64,000 nt of DNA from Gerris lacustris (GCA_951217055.1 OX578286.1:36984345-37048344), one strand, 5' to 3'. Counted from the stretch's first letter, positions 24,201-35,253 are shown. Program-made: numbers and translations. The notes: a model not told the origin generated them from the sequence alone.

Positions 24201-27200
24201 TTTCAAATTGGGGTATCACAGCAGAAGGTTGTTCTTCATACCTCTTCCCTAGAATCATGGGTCCGGCGAAGGTAATTTTTTTTTCTATTTTTACATAACC
24301 ATAATTGCTTATTAAGACAAGATTTACCTCTAAGGGAATCTAAATTGAATTATTTTGTGTTGTTTTGGAACCATAAGCATCTTGGACACTCGGATCCCAT
24401 TTTTATTTTTGATTACCCTGATAACTCAAAGTAAAGAATAAATTAGTAATACGATTTTATGGCACTTCTTTAGATTGTTACTCCCCTTATAAAACAAAAA
24501 CAGAGGGAGTAACAATCTAAAGAAGGTGTATAGAATGGTCTTCTTTAGACTGTTACTCCCCTTATAAAAACAGAAGTGTGATATTCCTTTGTCCAAAAGT
24601 TCATTGGGCTAAACGTCCCTTTGTCTTAATAGTTATTTAGTCAGTATTTGATGTTCTAGAAAAGATATAGGGGAGTAACAATCTATTTTAAAAATTTGTA
24701 GGTTTCCAAGATTGGAGTCATAATGAAGTTATAAGTGTTATGAGTGTTCTTGGGTGATCACTGTCTCAAAGAGTGTATTTCTTTACTCCCCTTTGTTTTT
24801 TTAGAGTATAAAGGGATGCAATTATTTATACATTCCTTTGTCTTCCTCTAAATATTAAGGTAAGGGAATGTTTGGTCCAATGTAGTTTGGGACAAAGGAA
24901 TATTACACTTCTGTTTTTATAAGGGGAGTAACAGCCTGAAGAAGAACATTCCTTACACCTTCTTCAGATTGTTACTCCTTTCTATTTTTACTTTCTCATA
25001 TAAAGAGAAAGTATTGTGATGGCGCGAAAATTTGATTTTGAGATTTTGATGGATTCACACGTTTTGAGGTCCCCTGAGTCCAAAAAAGTGGTTTTTAAAA
25101 AATGTCTGTCCGGTGTCTGTCTGTGCAAACGCCTGGAGCCTAAACTACTGGGCCGATTTTGACGAAATTTGGCATACATGTTCAGAAAAATCATACCCTG
25201 AGGCGAAATCGAGAAATTAATTTTAGCTCCAAATTTAGAGGCGCCACCCCCCAAAAACTCTGAAAAAAGAGAAAAAAAATTATTTCTCGAAAACGGTTCC
25301 GACGATTTTGATTAAAAAATTCTAAAATGTAGTCCATTTAAATACGAATCCAACATTATAAGCCGTTTTCCCGGAAAAAAATCTAGTTCCTGAGAAAAAA
25401 GCATAAAACGCGGACCGAGAGAGCCCGGGTTTGAATCCCCGCCCGGGAGAAGTTATTTTTATGATTTTGATGAAATGGTCAATAATAATTAAATGTACAT
25501 ACGAAAACTAATAAATGGAAAACACTGGGCTAATTTATGAACTCGTACATGAGAAAGTTTGTCTGAGTTGTCTCGGACCGATTTTTTATAAGGGGAGTAA
25601 CCCTATTTTTTTTTATAAGAGGTGTGTCCTAATATTGGGCTTTTAATACCAGCATCTTCAAGGGAGTCCATTGTGTCAGTTTTAGTTGACAGTGTGAAGT
25701 TTTGGTCGGGGTATCAGTGGTGTTATACCTTATCGTCTTAGGTTGTATCTAATGGTAGTTAACCGAACCTAGACTGAGACTGTCATCTCTAACTAATAGT
25801 AAGGACACCCCTGAAGATGCTTCTTATATTAGGAGTGAAACTTTAGGTGACACACTTTTCAAGACTTAGTCGCCACTGGCAGATCTACAGCTTCATTAGT
25901 TTTTCTTTGTTTACAATGTCACAAACCCCATTAAAATAAAATAAATGTGTAAAATTTGAATGTCAATTATGTAAGTTATCTATTTTTCTTTGTAAATTTG
26001 TCTAGGCGAGTAAAATGCTGTATTTCTCTGAGAGGATGACAGCTGCTGAGGCTTTAAAATGCAATTTCATCACTGAAATCTACAAACCATCTGAGATAAA
26101 GTTATTGTGGAGTAAACTTCAATCATTCACTTCATTTCCTCTTGGGGTAAGTTTATATTAAACAGTTTTAATTTAAATCAATTTGTTGACACATTAACTG
26201 TGGGGGACTTCTTTAGATTGTTACTCCCCTATGATTTTTTTATGATACAAAAGACTTTGACTAAATACATCCCTCTACATGTATGTAGTCTAATGTATGT
26301 AGTCTAAATGTATGTAGTCTAAATTTGGGACAAAGGAATATCACACTTCTGCTTTTATAAAGGGAGTAACAGTCTGAAGAAGAACATTCCGTACACCTTC
26401 TTTAGATTGTTACTCCCCTCTGTTTTTTTTTTGTTTTTTTTGTTGTTGTTTTTTTTATAAGGGGAGTAATAATCTAAAGAAGTGCCAGGTTTTTATTAAA
26501 TAAAAGTACAATATAACTAACAAACTCTGTGGCACAACTGTCTATGATGGGCTTAGGCCTGCCAAAGGGATTGTACAACTGAAATGTATGACATGAGGAT
26601 AGTGTGTCGTACCAATCAGCTGTTTAAACATTACAATTGGCATACAAAACTAGTTTGTTGCAACTCTAAACCAACTGGGCCCGGTCTGGGAATTGAACTG
26701 GCACTTCTTTAGATTGTTACTCCCTTCTGGTTTTTACAAGGGGAGTAACAATCTAAAGAAAGTGTACAAAATGTTCTTCTTTAGACTGTTACTTCCCTTA
26801 TAAAAACAGTAGTGTGATATTCCTTTGTCCAAAAGTACATAGGACTAAACATCCCTTTGTCTCAATAGTTATTTAGTCAAAGTTATTTATATTAAAAAAA
26901 AAAAAAAACATAGGGGAGTAACAATCTAAAGAAGTACCATTGAACCTAGATCTATGGGCATTCCAAGTTGCCTGCTTACTGAAGTTGCTGAGCTACTGAG
27001 AGCCCTACTTTTACCTCCGCTAAGACCTTCTTTGCACTTTTTAAACCTTATTAACCTATTGAAATGTGATTGTCTCAACATTGTCACAACTAATTTTTTT
27101 TTTTTTTTTCAATTTCTATTTCAGTCATGGCTAGGAACGAAAAAGCTACTTCGAGAGGAAATGCGTGATAAACTTCACAAAATTAATGCTCGAGAAGTTG

Positions 27201-27283
27201 AAATGCTAACTGAAAGATTCGATTCGGAAGATTTCATGGAAGCAATGGTTAAATTTATGTCAAGAAGCAAAAGTAAATTGTAA
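18203..27283 (+). CDS. ECI2: peroxisomal enoyl-CoA delta(3,2)-isomerase (ECI2-like)
   Basis: Six exons (18203-18298, 19536-19708, 23588-23708, 24182-24271, 26006-26146, 27125-27283) join in frame to 259 residues, each with GT-AG borders. The product is a crotonase-fold enzyme that moves the double bond of 3-enoyl-CoA to the trans-2 position, allowing beta-oxidation of unsaturated fatty acids. Oxyanion-hole elements are S63-S-G-N-L67 and N108-G-P-A-I-G113. E145 in the A-E-G-C-S-S context matches the catalytic glutamate of ECI2. The C-terminus is S-K-L, a type 1 peroxisomal targeting signal. The N-terminal acyl-CoA-binding domain of vertebrate ECI2 is absent, so this is the short isomerase-only form. 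An AATAAA lies 112 bases past the stop. Introns carry nested transposons. Confidence is high because every junction and motif agrees. Confidence 0.95.
18412..18894. mobile_element. MITE in ECI2 intron 1 (TIR CAGTCTGACTCATGAAAG)
   Basis: Ends 'cagtctgactcatgaaag' and 'ctttcatgagtcagactg' are perfect inverted repeats extended by a GACAGCGCGGGAAA / TTTCCCGCGCTGTC pair and flanked by TA. It is 483 bases long, GC-richer than its surroundings, and has no transposase. Confidence 0.9.
19536..19708 (+). CDS. ECI2: ECI2 coding exon 2
   Basis: Acceptor follows a long T tract. Encodes residues 33-89 plus two bases of codon 90, including the first oxyanion-hole segment Y-S-S-G-N-L. Confidence 0.95.
20962..21933. 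mobile_element. innermost TIR element of the nest
   Basis: Ends 'tagggtagtgactcacttcg' and 'cgaagtgtgtcactaccc' are inverted with one mismatch. Flanks are compatible with a TA duplication. It contains 'gcaggtggcgccaccc'-like GC-rich inverted blocks and the LINE fragment at 21535-21860. Confidence 0.75.
21535..21860 (-). pseudogene. LINE reverse-transcriptase C-terminal remnant
   Basis: The - strand frame contains 'HNYQTR', then '[16 protein letters not shown]', 'GIRCFNKLP' and 'LTAFKKCIK'. This is the pattern found after the catalytic domain at the C-terminal end of Jockey/CR1-like LINE ORF2 proteins. Only the last roughly 100 residues survive; the reverse-transcriptase and endonuclease cores are absent. 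It probably arrived as a 5'-truncated insertion inside the inner TIR element. Confidence 0.7.
22340..22690. repeat. interspersed repeat R2 ('GTCTGTCTG ... GATAACTTGAGTAAA')
   Basis: Shares 'acgataacttgagtaaa', 'gttcgttggacagcgt', 'gcaacgctcgcgtaaacg' and 'aaaccaacagcgacaccgct' with 32945-33380. Non-coding in both copies. Confidence 0.8.
23588..23708 (+). CDS. ECI2: ECI2 coding exon 3
   Basis: Encodes residues 90-130 with the N-G-P-A-I-G loop and ends E-N|GTAAGT in phase 0. Confidence 0.95.
24182..24271 (+). CDS. ECI2: ECI2 coding exon 4
   Basis: Ninety bases, residues 131-160. Carries the substrate-pocket segment T-P-F-S-N-W-G and catalytic E145. Confidence 0.95.
24461..24686. mobile_element. 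M1-family MITE copy (ECI2 intron 4)
   Basis: Starts GGCACTTCTTTAGATTGTTA; has the internal 'tgttactccccttataaaa' palindromes. The right end is eroded after 'gggagtaacaatcta'. Confidence 0.8.
24772..24988. mobile_element. partial M1-family MITE
   Basis: Internal M1 sequence ('gggacaaaggaatatta', 'aaggggagtaacagcctgaa') without clean ends, directly abutting repeat R1 at 24990. Confidence 0.65.
24990..25558. repeat. interspersed repeat R1, copy 1
   Basis: Begins 'actttctcatataaagagaa' and ends '...catgagaaagt', giving short inverted termini. It contains 'gcaaacgcctggagcctaaa', 'gaaatttggcatacatg' and, near its right end, 'gggtttgaatccccg', which fits a tRNA B box. Related copies are at 31916 and 45950. 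Confidence 0.8.
25618..25860. mobile_element. inverted-arm element with CTGAAGATGC motif
   Basis: Left arm 'gtgtgtcctaatattgg...gcatcttcaaggg' pairs with right arm 'cccctgaagatgc...ttaggtgacacac'. The CTGAAGATGC...GAAAC layout resembles weakened hammerhead-like ends of Penelope-type elements. About 240 bases, non-coding. Confidence 0.5.
26006..26146 (+). CDS. ECI2: ECI2 coding exon 5
   Basis: Residues 161-207, with the S-E-R-M-T-A-A-E-A helix typical of crotonases after the active-site glutamate. Confidence 0.95.
26204..26486. mobile_element. M1-family MITE copy (ECI2 intron 5)
   Basis: GGGACTTCTTTAGATTG at the left and AATAATCTAAAGAAGTGCC at the right, with the internal inverted 'aggggagtaa' blocks. 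Confidence 0.85.
26525..27010 (-). mobile_element. tRNA-derived SINE split by an M1 MITE
   Basis: On the - strand it starts near 'agtagctcagcaac' (A box) and runs to 'aggttcaat'. The M1 copy at 26700-26938 interrupts it, and it resumes 'tcccagaccggg', so the B box GGTTCAATTCC is cut in two. The body downstream ('gtttaaacagctgattggta') resembles the SINE at 47417, giving one family. Confidence 0.75.
26700..26938. mobile_element. M1-family MITE copy inside the SINE
   Basis: GGCACTTCTTTAG to AAAGAAGTACC. Flanks attgaact and attgaacc form an 8-base duplication matching at 7 of 8 positions. Confidence 0.9.
27125..27283 (+). CDS. ECI2: ECI2 terminal exon with peroxisomal signal
   Basis: Residues 208-259, a basic C-terminal helix region ending S-K-L and TAA. 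The ORF continues open upstream of the acceptor, but that part is intron and SINE. Confidence 0.95.
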   Translation, partial: SWLGTKKLLREEMRDKLHKINAREVEMLTERFDSEDFMEAMVKFMSRSKSKL

Positions 27284-27394
27284 TGTTGATGAGAAAAAAT
27301 CAACAATATATCAATGATGATATAGTAAGACTTCTTATCTTCAAATTTGGATTTTTTAAGATAATATTCAAAAATTTTAGAACAAAAATTCTCC

Positions 27395-27400
27395 AATAAA
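27395..27400 (+). promoter_or_regulatory. polyadenylation signal of ECI2
   Basis: AATAAA, 112 bases downstream of the ECI2 stop codon; first such hexamer after the gene. Confidence 0.6.
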
Positions 27401-28068
27401 AAGAGTAAAAAATACATTCTCTATTAAACTAGAATTTTAAAACTTTGAGTAGCTTAAATCTACCCAAACAAGAAAAGAAAGAAGGATTATTGGAAACAAC
27501 ATAAATAAAACTATATTTCAAGAAAGAAAACTGATTTTCAATCCTAATAAGGACATCAAGTGTATAAAATGTACTTACAAAGCAAGGAATATCCAATTAT
27601 TATGAATAGTTCAAATAATATATTTGTTACAAGTTATAACCAAAGAGTTAAATTTTAAAGGCCTGAAAATGCCTTAAGAAGAGGCAAAATATTGCATAAG
27701 GAGCTAACGTATTTAATTTTAATACCCTACATACCTTATAAAGATCATTTTAAGCAAAATCTACTTTTAGTATCTAAAATTTAGATTATCAAACAAAAAA
27801 AATCTTTAAATTGGCATATGACCTTGTCTTCTTCTAATACCCTTCTTTTAATATATAATGCCTCAAAAATGTTTAATTTGAAATAATAGTGCTATGTGTA
27901 CTGTGTACTAGGGTAAGACACCCATTTCTTACCCTTAAGGATCCACCTTATCATTGTTTAATTTGAAGATATTAGGTTTTAATGTGTCAACATTGATATT
28001 ATAAGCTGCAAAATTTTGTTGAAGTTAATATTCTGCTAATATGTTGTGATTATTTTAGTTGATTTCAA

Positions 28069-28320
28069 GGTACTTCTTTAGACGGTTACTCCCCTATGTT
28101 TTTTTAATAATATAAATGGATATGATTATTTATACATTCTAAGGTCTAAATAACTATTTATACAAAGGAATGTTTAGTTCAATGTACTTCAGGACAAAGG
28201 AATATCACACTTGTTTTTATAAGGGGAGTAACAGTCTAAAGAAGAACATTTTACACACCTTCTTTAGATTGTTACTCCCTTCTGTTTTTTATATGGAGAG
28301 TAACAGTCTAAAGAAGTGCC
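28069..28320. mobile_element. M1-family MITE copy
   Basis: Starts GGTACTTCTTTAGACGG and ends CTAAAGAAGTGCC. Flanks gatttcaa and gatttcat (7 of 8) support an 8-base target duplication. It lies downstream of ECI2. Confidence 0.9.
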
Positions 28321-29023
28321 GATTTCATCACATTTAATGTTCTAGATTTTAGTTCGAATTATGTTCTTGGTTTTATAAGATGAAAGATTTACTGTAATAG
28401 ACCTTTTTATCTCAGTTAACCTTCTGAGTTAATTGTACTTAAATTATCACTAATCTATTATAAGGAAACCTCTGTATCTAAGAGAGAAATGTCTGATTTA
28501 AATTGTCTGCCTGAAGGTGAAAGTCATTAAGTGCCTTTAAAAAAAAATAAAGAGATAGTAGTCTTCAGATGTTTATATGGTCGATTTAAAGTTTATATGG
28601 TCAATTTAAATTAATAGTGAGATAGTAGTGTTGAGATTTTTGTATGGCCAATTTAAATTAATGGTAAAAGTAAGCAAGTGATTGCAAGAACTCTTAAAAC
28701 TCTCTAACTATATTTATTTCGTAATTTTATTTTCCGTAGTAGTTTTTGAAACTTTTTTTTAAAGATTTTTTTTATAATAAAACATAATGTACTACGAAAG
28801 CCCGAGGTGTAGGGCAAAATATAGCTGAAAGAAAAATGGAAGATGTTGAAGAAAAATGTAAATGTTTTTTAACATCCCTTTGTTTTGGCATAAAAAACTC
28901 ACTATGTTCATAACTGTGAGTAAAATTTGATATTTGTTAGTTAGTGACTAATACCTTCAAGCAGACGAAATAAATATTTACCTCAAAAACTCTGTTTTAT
29001 TATTTTCAATCTAAGCATTATTT

Positions 29024-29259
29024 GACACTTCTTTAGATTGTTAAACCCCTTATAAAATAAACAGAGGGTAGTAACAATCTAAAGAAGGTGTATGGAATGT
29101 TCTTCTTTAGACTGTTACTCCCCTTATAAAAACAGAAGTGTGATATTCCTTTGTCTCAAAGTACATTGGACTAAACATCCCTTTGTCTTAATATTTATTT
29201 AATCAGTCATTTATATTCTAAAAAAAAATCATAGGGGAGTAACAATCTAAAGAAGTACC
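29024..29259. mobile_element. M1-family MITE copy
   Basis: GACACTTCTTTAGATTGTTA to CAATCTAAAGAAGTACC with internal 'ggtgtatggaatgttcttct'. Left-flank duplication not clear. Confidence 0.85.
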
Positions 29260-29659
29260 CTTTATGTTACTATTGCAACCAAAGAATATGTGATATGATG
29301 CATTTATAACACAATTTGTCAGCATTACAAGTTTTTGCCAAAAAACACTTTTTACTTATTACTAATTTTCATTTAAGATTCTAGTTTTGTTAATGAACTG
29401 ATCAAAGATTTAATTATGAAAACTATAAAGCTTTATTTCATTGAGTATAATTATTAATTAACAAATGATAAGTCAAAATATTAAAAACAAATACACATCA
29501 GTTCAGTCAGTTACTTTATCACAAATTTCATATTAAGAATAATATATAAATTATTATGTTGATAATCTTTTGATTTTGTTTTACATTTTATCTTATTAGG
29601 CAAAGGCAAACATTTTAAAATATTAGGAAGATGATTATAAAATCTTACACCCAAAACAA

Positions 29660-30295
29660 TATATAATATAAATATCCGAATATTGTCGATATACTAATTT
29701 TGTTCCATCAATATATAAATATTAATATCCGAATATTGTCGATATACTAATTTTGTTCTATCAATATATAAATATAAATATCCGAATATTGTCGGTATAC
29801 TAATTTTGTTCTATCAATATATAAATATAAATATCCGAATATTGTCGGTATACTAATTTTGTTCTATCAATATATAAATATAAATATCCGAATATTGTCG
29901 GTATACTAATTTTGTTCTATCAATATATAAATATAAATATCCGAATATTGTCGATATACTAATTTTGTTCTATCAATATATAAATATCCGAATATTGTCG
30001 ATATACTAATTTTGTTCTATCAATATATAAATATCCGAATATTGTCGATATACTAATTTTGTTCTATCATTATATAAATATAAATATCCGAATATTGTCG
30101 ATATACTAATTTTGTTCTATCAATATATAAATATAAATATCCGAATATTGTTGATATACTAATTTTGTTCTATCAATATATACATATAAATATCCGAATA
30201 TTGTTGATATATACTAATTTTGTTCTATCAATATATAAATATAAATATCCGAATATTGTCGATATACTAATTTGGTTCTATCAATATATCAATAT
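29660..30295. repeat. minisatellite 'atccgaatattgtcgatata'
   Basis: About 12 tandem units of roughly 45-60 bases, varying by loss of an 'atataaat' block. All share 'ccgaatattgtcgatatact' and 'aattttgttctatcaatata'. Confidence 0.9.
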
Positions 30296-30910
30296 AAATT
30301 TTAAAAAAAGTGTATAAGAAGTATAGATAGTTAATTTAACAAAATAATAAATTGTTAATAAGACATTTATTTTTTTAATTAGTAGAAGATTGTTATGGTT
30401 GCGCTTCCTTAAAACTCTTTAAATATCTAATTCTAGACAATTTATTCTATTTGTTTTGTTGTTATTCTTATAATGAAAATATACAATTATTTTTTTAATT
30501 TGTTGTTGGTTTTTTCAAAATAGATCTTTAAATGTTCCTACGAAAATTTTATAGCTTAGGTTTCTGCGTCTAATAAATCTATATCTTCTGGAGTGAACCA
30601 TGTCTGTGATTTTGTGGATCCCAACGTACAGAATTCATTACAGGGATCATTCTCAAGGAAGTAGCTCATGATAAGTCATTTGCTAATGAAAATGGAAGTG
30701 CAAATGACTTCAACTGAAATCAAAATTGCTCGTGATAAGAGTCAGTTGCAAATGACTCTCATGAGCAAAAATCTCTTGAGAATATTCCTTGTAATGGGGT
30801 TGAATTGTCAGGATTCACAAAATAAATCTTCTTTCGGAAGATCTAGGTTTATGATTCTAAAGAAATGCTTTTATTTTACAATTTTAGCTTAAAGCTTCTA
30901 TACATTTTTT
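30296..30910. other. gene-free AT-rich stretch
   Basis: No gene recognised. A short open frame at 30668-30892 overlaps a local inverted pair ('gtcatttgc' / 'gcaaatgac') and has no family signature. Confidence 0.5.
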
Positions 30911-31117
30911 GGCACTTCTTTAGATTGTTACTCCCATAATAAAAAGAGGGGAGTAACAATCTAAAGAAGGTACATGGACTGTTCCTCCCCTTATAAAAAC
31001 AGAAGTGTGAAATTCCTTTGACCCAAAGTACATTGGACTAAACATCCCTTAGTCTTAATTGTTATTTAGTCAGTCATATAAAATAATTATAGGGGAGTAA
31101 CAATTTAAAGAAGTGCC
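30911..31117. mobile_element. M1-family MITE copy with perfect target duplication
   Basis: GGCACTTCTTTAGATTGTTA to AAAGAAGTGCC, 207 bases, flanked by catttttt on both sides (30903-30910 and 31118-31125). This copy best defines the family ends and the 8-base duplication of an hAT-like transposase. Confidence 0.93.
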
Positions 31118-31147
31118 CATTTTTTTATATTACACTTGAATTTCACG

Positions 31148-31460
31148 GTACAACAGCCCTTAAGAAGCTAGAGACTACCATATGCCTCTTTACTGCTTAC
31201 TACTGTAGTGTAATGGGTGATATAGGTCAGTAGATCATCACCCATCACCTGAAATTCAATTAAATATTTCTCTAGATGCTGGGTAAATATCTGAGTGTTT
31301 GAAAGTGGTAAACTATGGGTATATTCATTATGATTTATTGGAAGGACCAGATGACCCCATAAGAAGCTAGGGACTACCAGATGCTTCTTTACTGCTTACT
31401 ATTGTAGTGTAATGGGTGATATGGGTCGGTGCATCATCACCTGAAATTATATTGACACCA
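31148..31460. repeat. tandem duplication of about 206 bp
   Basis: 'aagaagctagagactacca' to 'aatgggtgatataggtc' is repeated about 206 bases further on with a few changes. No coding signal. Confidence 0.75.
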
Positions 31461-31915
31461 ACTGATGCCACTTCTCAATTCAAAGAATAGCAATCTTCAA
31501 TTAAATACTTGATGCTGAGTGTTTACCAACCTTCAGAGGACTGAATTAATCAAGGTAGATGGTATAAAATTAAATTAAAAAACATTTTATTGGTGAAAGT
31601 AGCGAGTAAAATAGATGCCCTACTATATATGAAACTGGAAGATAAGAAGGCAAAGCAGGTAATAGGAAAAGTGATTGATGTGTCCTTATGCTATCTCCAC
31701 ATCATAGCCTATCTCAAAATCAATTAAATGGGTAACAAACTAAAGGTACTTTACTATAATGGTGCAATAAGGTAATATACATAAATAAATGGTAAATAGA
31801 TAATAACTGGTTGAGTGAAGGTGACAGTGGAGGTGTCACACAATGTAACTCTTAGAATAGATTTTCACAATTGCTTTTGATATTTTTAGTGCTAAACAAC
31901 ACTGTTTCCATTTTA

Positions 31916-32330
31916 CTTTCTCATATAAAGAGAGAAATTACTGTGATTTACACACTTTAAGGTCTAAAAATAAGTGGTTTTTAAGAAATGTCTGTCAGTA
32001 ATCTGTAGAAAAAACATGATAACATTATTTTACTTAAAAACGTTTCAGACGATTTTGATTAAAAAATGTTAAGGTTTAGTCAATTTAAATAAAAATTTAA
32101 CCATAAAGTTGTTTTCATTGGAAAAATCAGGTTCTTGAAAAAATAGCTATAAACAATGGTAAGAGGCCAGGTTTAATGCCCCATCGCAAAGGAGTTATGT
32201 TTTAGGTAAATCTGGATAAAATGTTCAATTATAATTAAATATAACCGTAAAGCCCGAAAAAAAACAAAAAAAAACTAATAAATATAAAACACTGGATCAA
32301 GTAATTAAGTATTCGTACTTGAAAAAGTAT
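31916..32330. repeat. interspersed repeat R1, copy 2 (eroded)
   Basis: Starts 'actttctcatataaagagag' and keeps 'ttttgattaaaaaatg' and 'aactaataaatataaaacac', but has lost much of the middle relative to copies at 24990 and 45950. Confidence 0.7.
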
Positions 32331-32339
32331 AGTACAAGT

Positions 32340-32795
32340 TATATCAGACAGATTTAGTACAGTACAAGTTGTAGTTTAGTATAGTACAAGTTGTATCCGA
32401 CAGATTTAGTATATTACAAGTTGTATCAGACAGATTTAGTATAGTACAAGTAGTTTAGTAAAGTAAAAGTTGTAGTTTAGTATAGTAAACGTTGCATCAG
32501 ACAGATTTAGTATATTTGTAGTTTAGTATAGTAAAAGTTGTATCAGACAGATTTGGTTAAGTACAAGTTGTATCAGACACATTTAGTATAGTGCAAGTTG
32601 TATCAGACACATTTAGTATAGTGCAAGTTGTATCAGACGCATTTAGTATAGTGCAAGTTGTATCAGACACATTTAGTATAGTGCAAGTTGTATCAGATGC
32701 ATTTAGTATAGTGCAAGTTGTATCAGACACATTTAGTATAGTGCAAGTTGTATCAGACACATTTAGTATAGAGCAAGTTGTATCAGACAGATTTT
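32340..32795. repeat. 30-bp minisatellite
   Basis: Clean tandem copies of a 30-base unit containing 'caagttgtatcagacacatt' and 'tagtatagt' from about 32560, with degenerate units from 32340. The period is a multiple of three, so both strands show artefactual repetitive ORFs. Confidence 0.92.
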
Positions 32796-32944
32796 AAAAA
32801 TCTTTTAACGCATTTTATGTCTACCCTAATTATATAATCACATTCAAATCAATGTATCTATTCACTAATCGAGGATTAATTTATTTTCATTAAAATTATA
32901 AATAAAAGGAGCATCCATATATTTATCCAGATATATATATTTTT

Positions 32945-33430
32945 TGCTTCCGAGCTTACCGAAGGTAACGGAAGCATTGTGTTCACTTTTGAGAACAAAA
33001 AACTTTTATGCCTCCGATTTTAAAAATTCCAAGACAGAAATCCGTTTCAGACATCAGGGAACATTTTTGGTCTCGTGTCTGTCTGTCTGTCGGTCTGTGT
33101 GTCCGCGAATTATGAAACGTGCGACGATAACTTGAGTAAATGTCAACCGATTTTGATGAAATTTGGTAGAAATGTTCATTTTACCAATCCTCAGGACGAG
33201 TTCGTTGGACAACGTTATCCGTCTAAGCGTTCACGAGCAACGCTCGCGTAAACGTGAACTTCAACTTTAAAATTGGAATTTTAGGTTGGGAAAAAAATCT
33301 AACTTCATCTATTCAATGAGACAAACATTTTTTTCAAATACAATTTTTCAGTAAAACCAACAGCGACACCGCTATGAAGTGTTAAAGATCGCTAAAACTA
33401 TTAATAGTTTTTACACAATAAACAATATAA
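32945..33430. repeat. interspersed repeat R2, second copy
   Basis: Longer copy of the repeat at 22340, starting 'gcttccgagcttaccgaagg' and including a (GTCT)n run at about 33076-33092. Confidence 0.8.
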
Positions 33431-34467
33431 GTACATGATAGGATGCGAGGAAGCTATGTGCCACACTAATTGGCAGTCTATTTTATTTGTAAAAGGAAAA
33501 AAAAATTTAAAAAAAAAATCAAAATTTTTATTTTTTTGTTTAAAAATTGCGAAATATGACTACTTACATAAATATATTTATTTATTTTTTTTTTTTTTTG
33601 ATATAATATAATAAACGGTTAAAAATATTTACAAGAGAAATAAACCAAAAATAATGACAATAAAATGAGAGGATAACAATTAACAATTTAAAAAAAAGTA
33701 TTATTTTTATAAGCATAAAGAGTTCAAACTACTTTACAATTATTAAGACAATCTGATTTTTATTTATTTATATTTTTTTTACAAGTAACATCAATTATTT
33801 ATTTATTAATAGTAATATAAGTTGAAAAATCTTTTTTTTAACAATATAAGTCTAAAGATTGTTTGAAAATATAAAAGAATGAAAATAAATTTGACATATT
33901 GGATGTTTTAAGTTATTTCAAAGTACATAATTTAATTTGAAGCGTTTAAAAAAATTATAAGAGTCAAATATTATGTTCATTTTCTTAACTTTTCTGACCC
34001 ACTCTGATAATAATCATGACAATTTACTTGTCAATTTTGGATTAGTATTGGTTATACTAGGGTGTCCAATTAAAATTAGATTAATTTTTAGTAACAGTTT
34101 GTTCAATGTATGTTTTTGTACTTTTTTATCACGAGTTTTGTTCCCTTTTAAAAGTTTTTAAGCATTATAATCTTTCTATCAATGTCTATCGACAATTTTT
34201 ACCTCTTAACACCAATTTGATAGAAGAGAAGATGGATTTGTTGATAAAGCATCTACGTACCTCATACAACAAGTTTAATGATTGTTAGTTTATAAGTGTT
34301 GCGAGTAAGATTTTTACAATCTAATTTGGTCTGGCAGGAATCTTAATAATGTTGATAATAGCCCATTTGGTTATTATCGGTTGGTTTTCCATTGGTTATC
34401 ACTAGCGATAAGAAACATCTTGATTGGCACAATTTAAATTCATTTTCTTTTATGACCAGATCAGAAG
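33431..34467. other. AT-rich gene-free stretch
   Basis: A and T homopolymers dominate to about 33960. The following 500 bases have only short ORFs without family signature. Confidence 0.5.
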
Positions 34468-34469
34468 TA

Positions 34470-35253
34470 CAGTAGAGTCTCGCTAATCCGGACCCCGCTA
34501 GTCCGGACATACGTATAATCCGGACGGGCCAAAATCTAAGTACAATTTGGAAACAGGGCCTGTTCAGATTTATATAAATTGTTAAGATTATCGGGGTTTC
34601 TACTTTTATTGTCTATTAAAATTTATAAAACTGTTCCTAGTATAGTTTACAGGTGTACATTCCAACGTTCTGACACGAGGAATACCCGGTATTTCTGTTA
34701 ACAATAAACAGATTTAGAATACCTAATTATGAATAAGTAAGAACATCGATAAATCTGTTTCGGTTCCATAGAAATGTAGGGCGGAAGATATAAAGGTAGA
34801 GTATTCCAGGAAATACAATTATATATGACCGAGATGGGGAGAGGGTTTTAAGAAACACGTAGCGGCGGTTCAACGGAGTTCCGTGAAATTTCGCCAAGCC
34901 GCCAGTGTACAATGTGTTAACTTATTGTGAAATGATTAGCCGTTGCTCGAATTTCATGTTGGAACACAGCTTGTTCCCCTGGAAGTCCCTTCTATACCTG
35001 CACCTGTCTAATAGATTGCCATTTTAATTTAATTAATTTGATATTCGGACTGGTGACAAAACAGTCCTTAAATAGGGTTTTTTTTTTTTAGACTATTAGA
35101 CGTAATTTTTATGATAAAAACATTGATATTAATAGTTTATGCAACTAAAACTTGTTTTACAGACATTTTAAAAACTGATTCCGTTTAATCCGGACTTTCG
35201 GTAATCCGGACTGGGTCCGGTCCCGTCAAATCCGGGTTAGTGAGACTCTACTG
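34470..35253. mobile_element. non-autonomous pogo/Tigger-type element, copy 1
   Basis: TIR 'cagtagagtctcgctaatcc' at the left and 'gagactctactg' at the right, with further inner 'aatccggac' repeats; TA duplication at 34468-34469 and 35254-35255. These ends are characteristic of pogo/Tigger elements. No DDE transposase frame survives in the 784 bases. Confidence 0.92.

Noticed and set aside
32557..32797. Open frames on both strands, e.g. 'SDTTCTILN' repeats
   Set aside because: Artefact of the 30-bp minisatellite.
32945..33135. Possible gene from a frame with 'SCLSVCRSVCPR'
   Set aside because: The (GTCT)n run in repeat R2 explains the Ser/Cys/Val pattern; the same repeat at 22340 lacks the frame.
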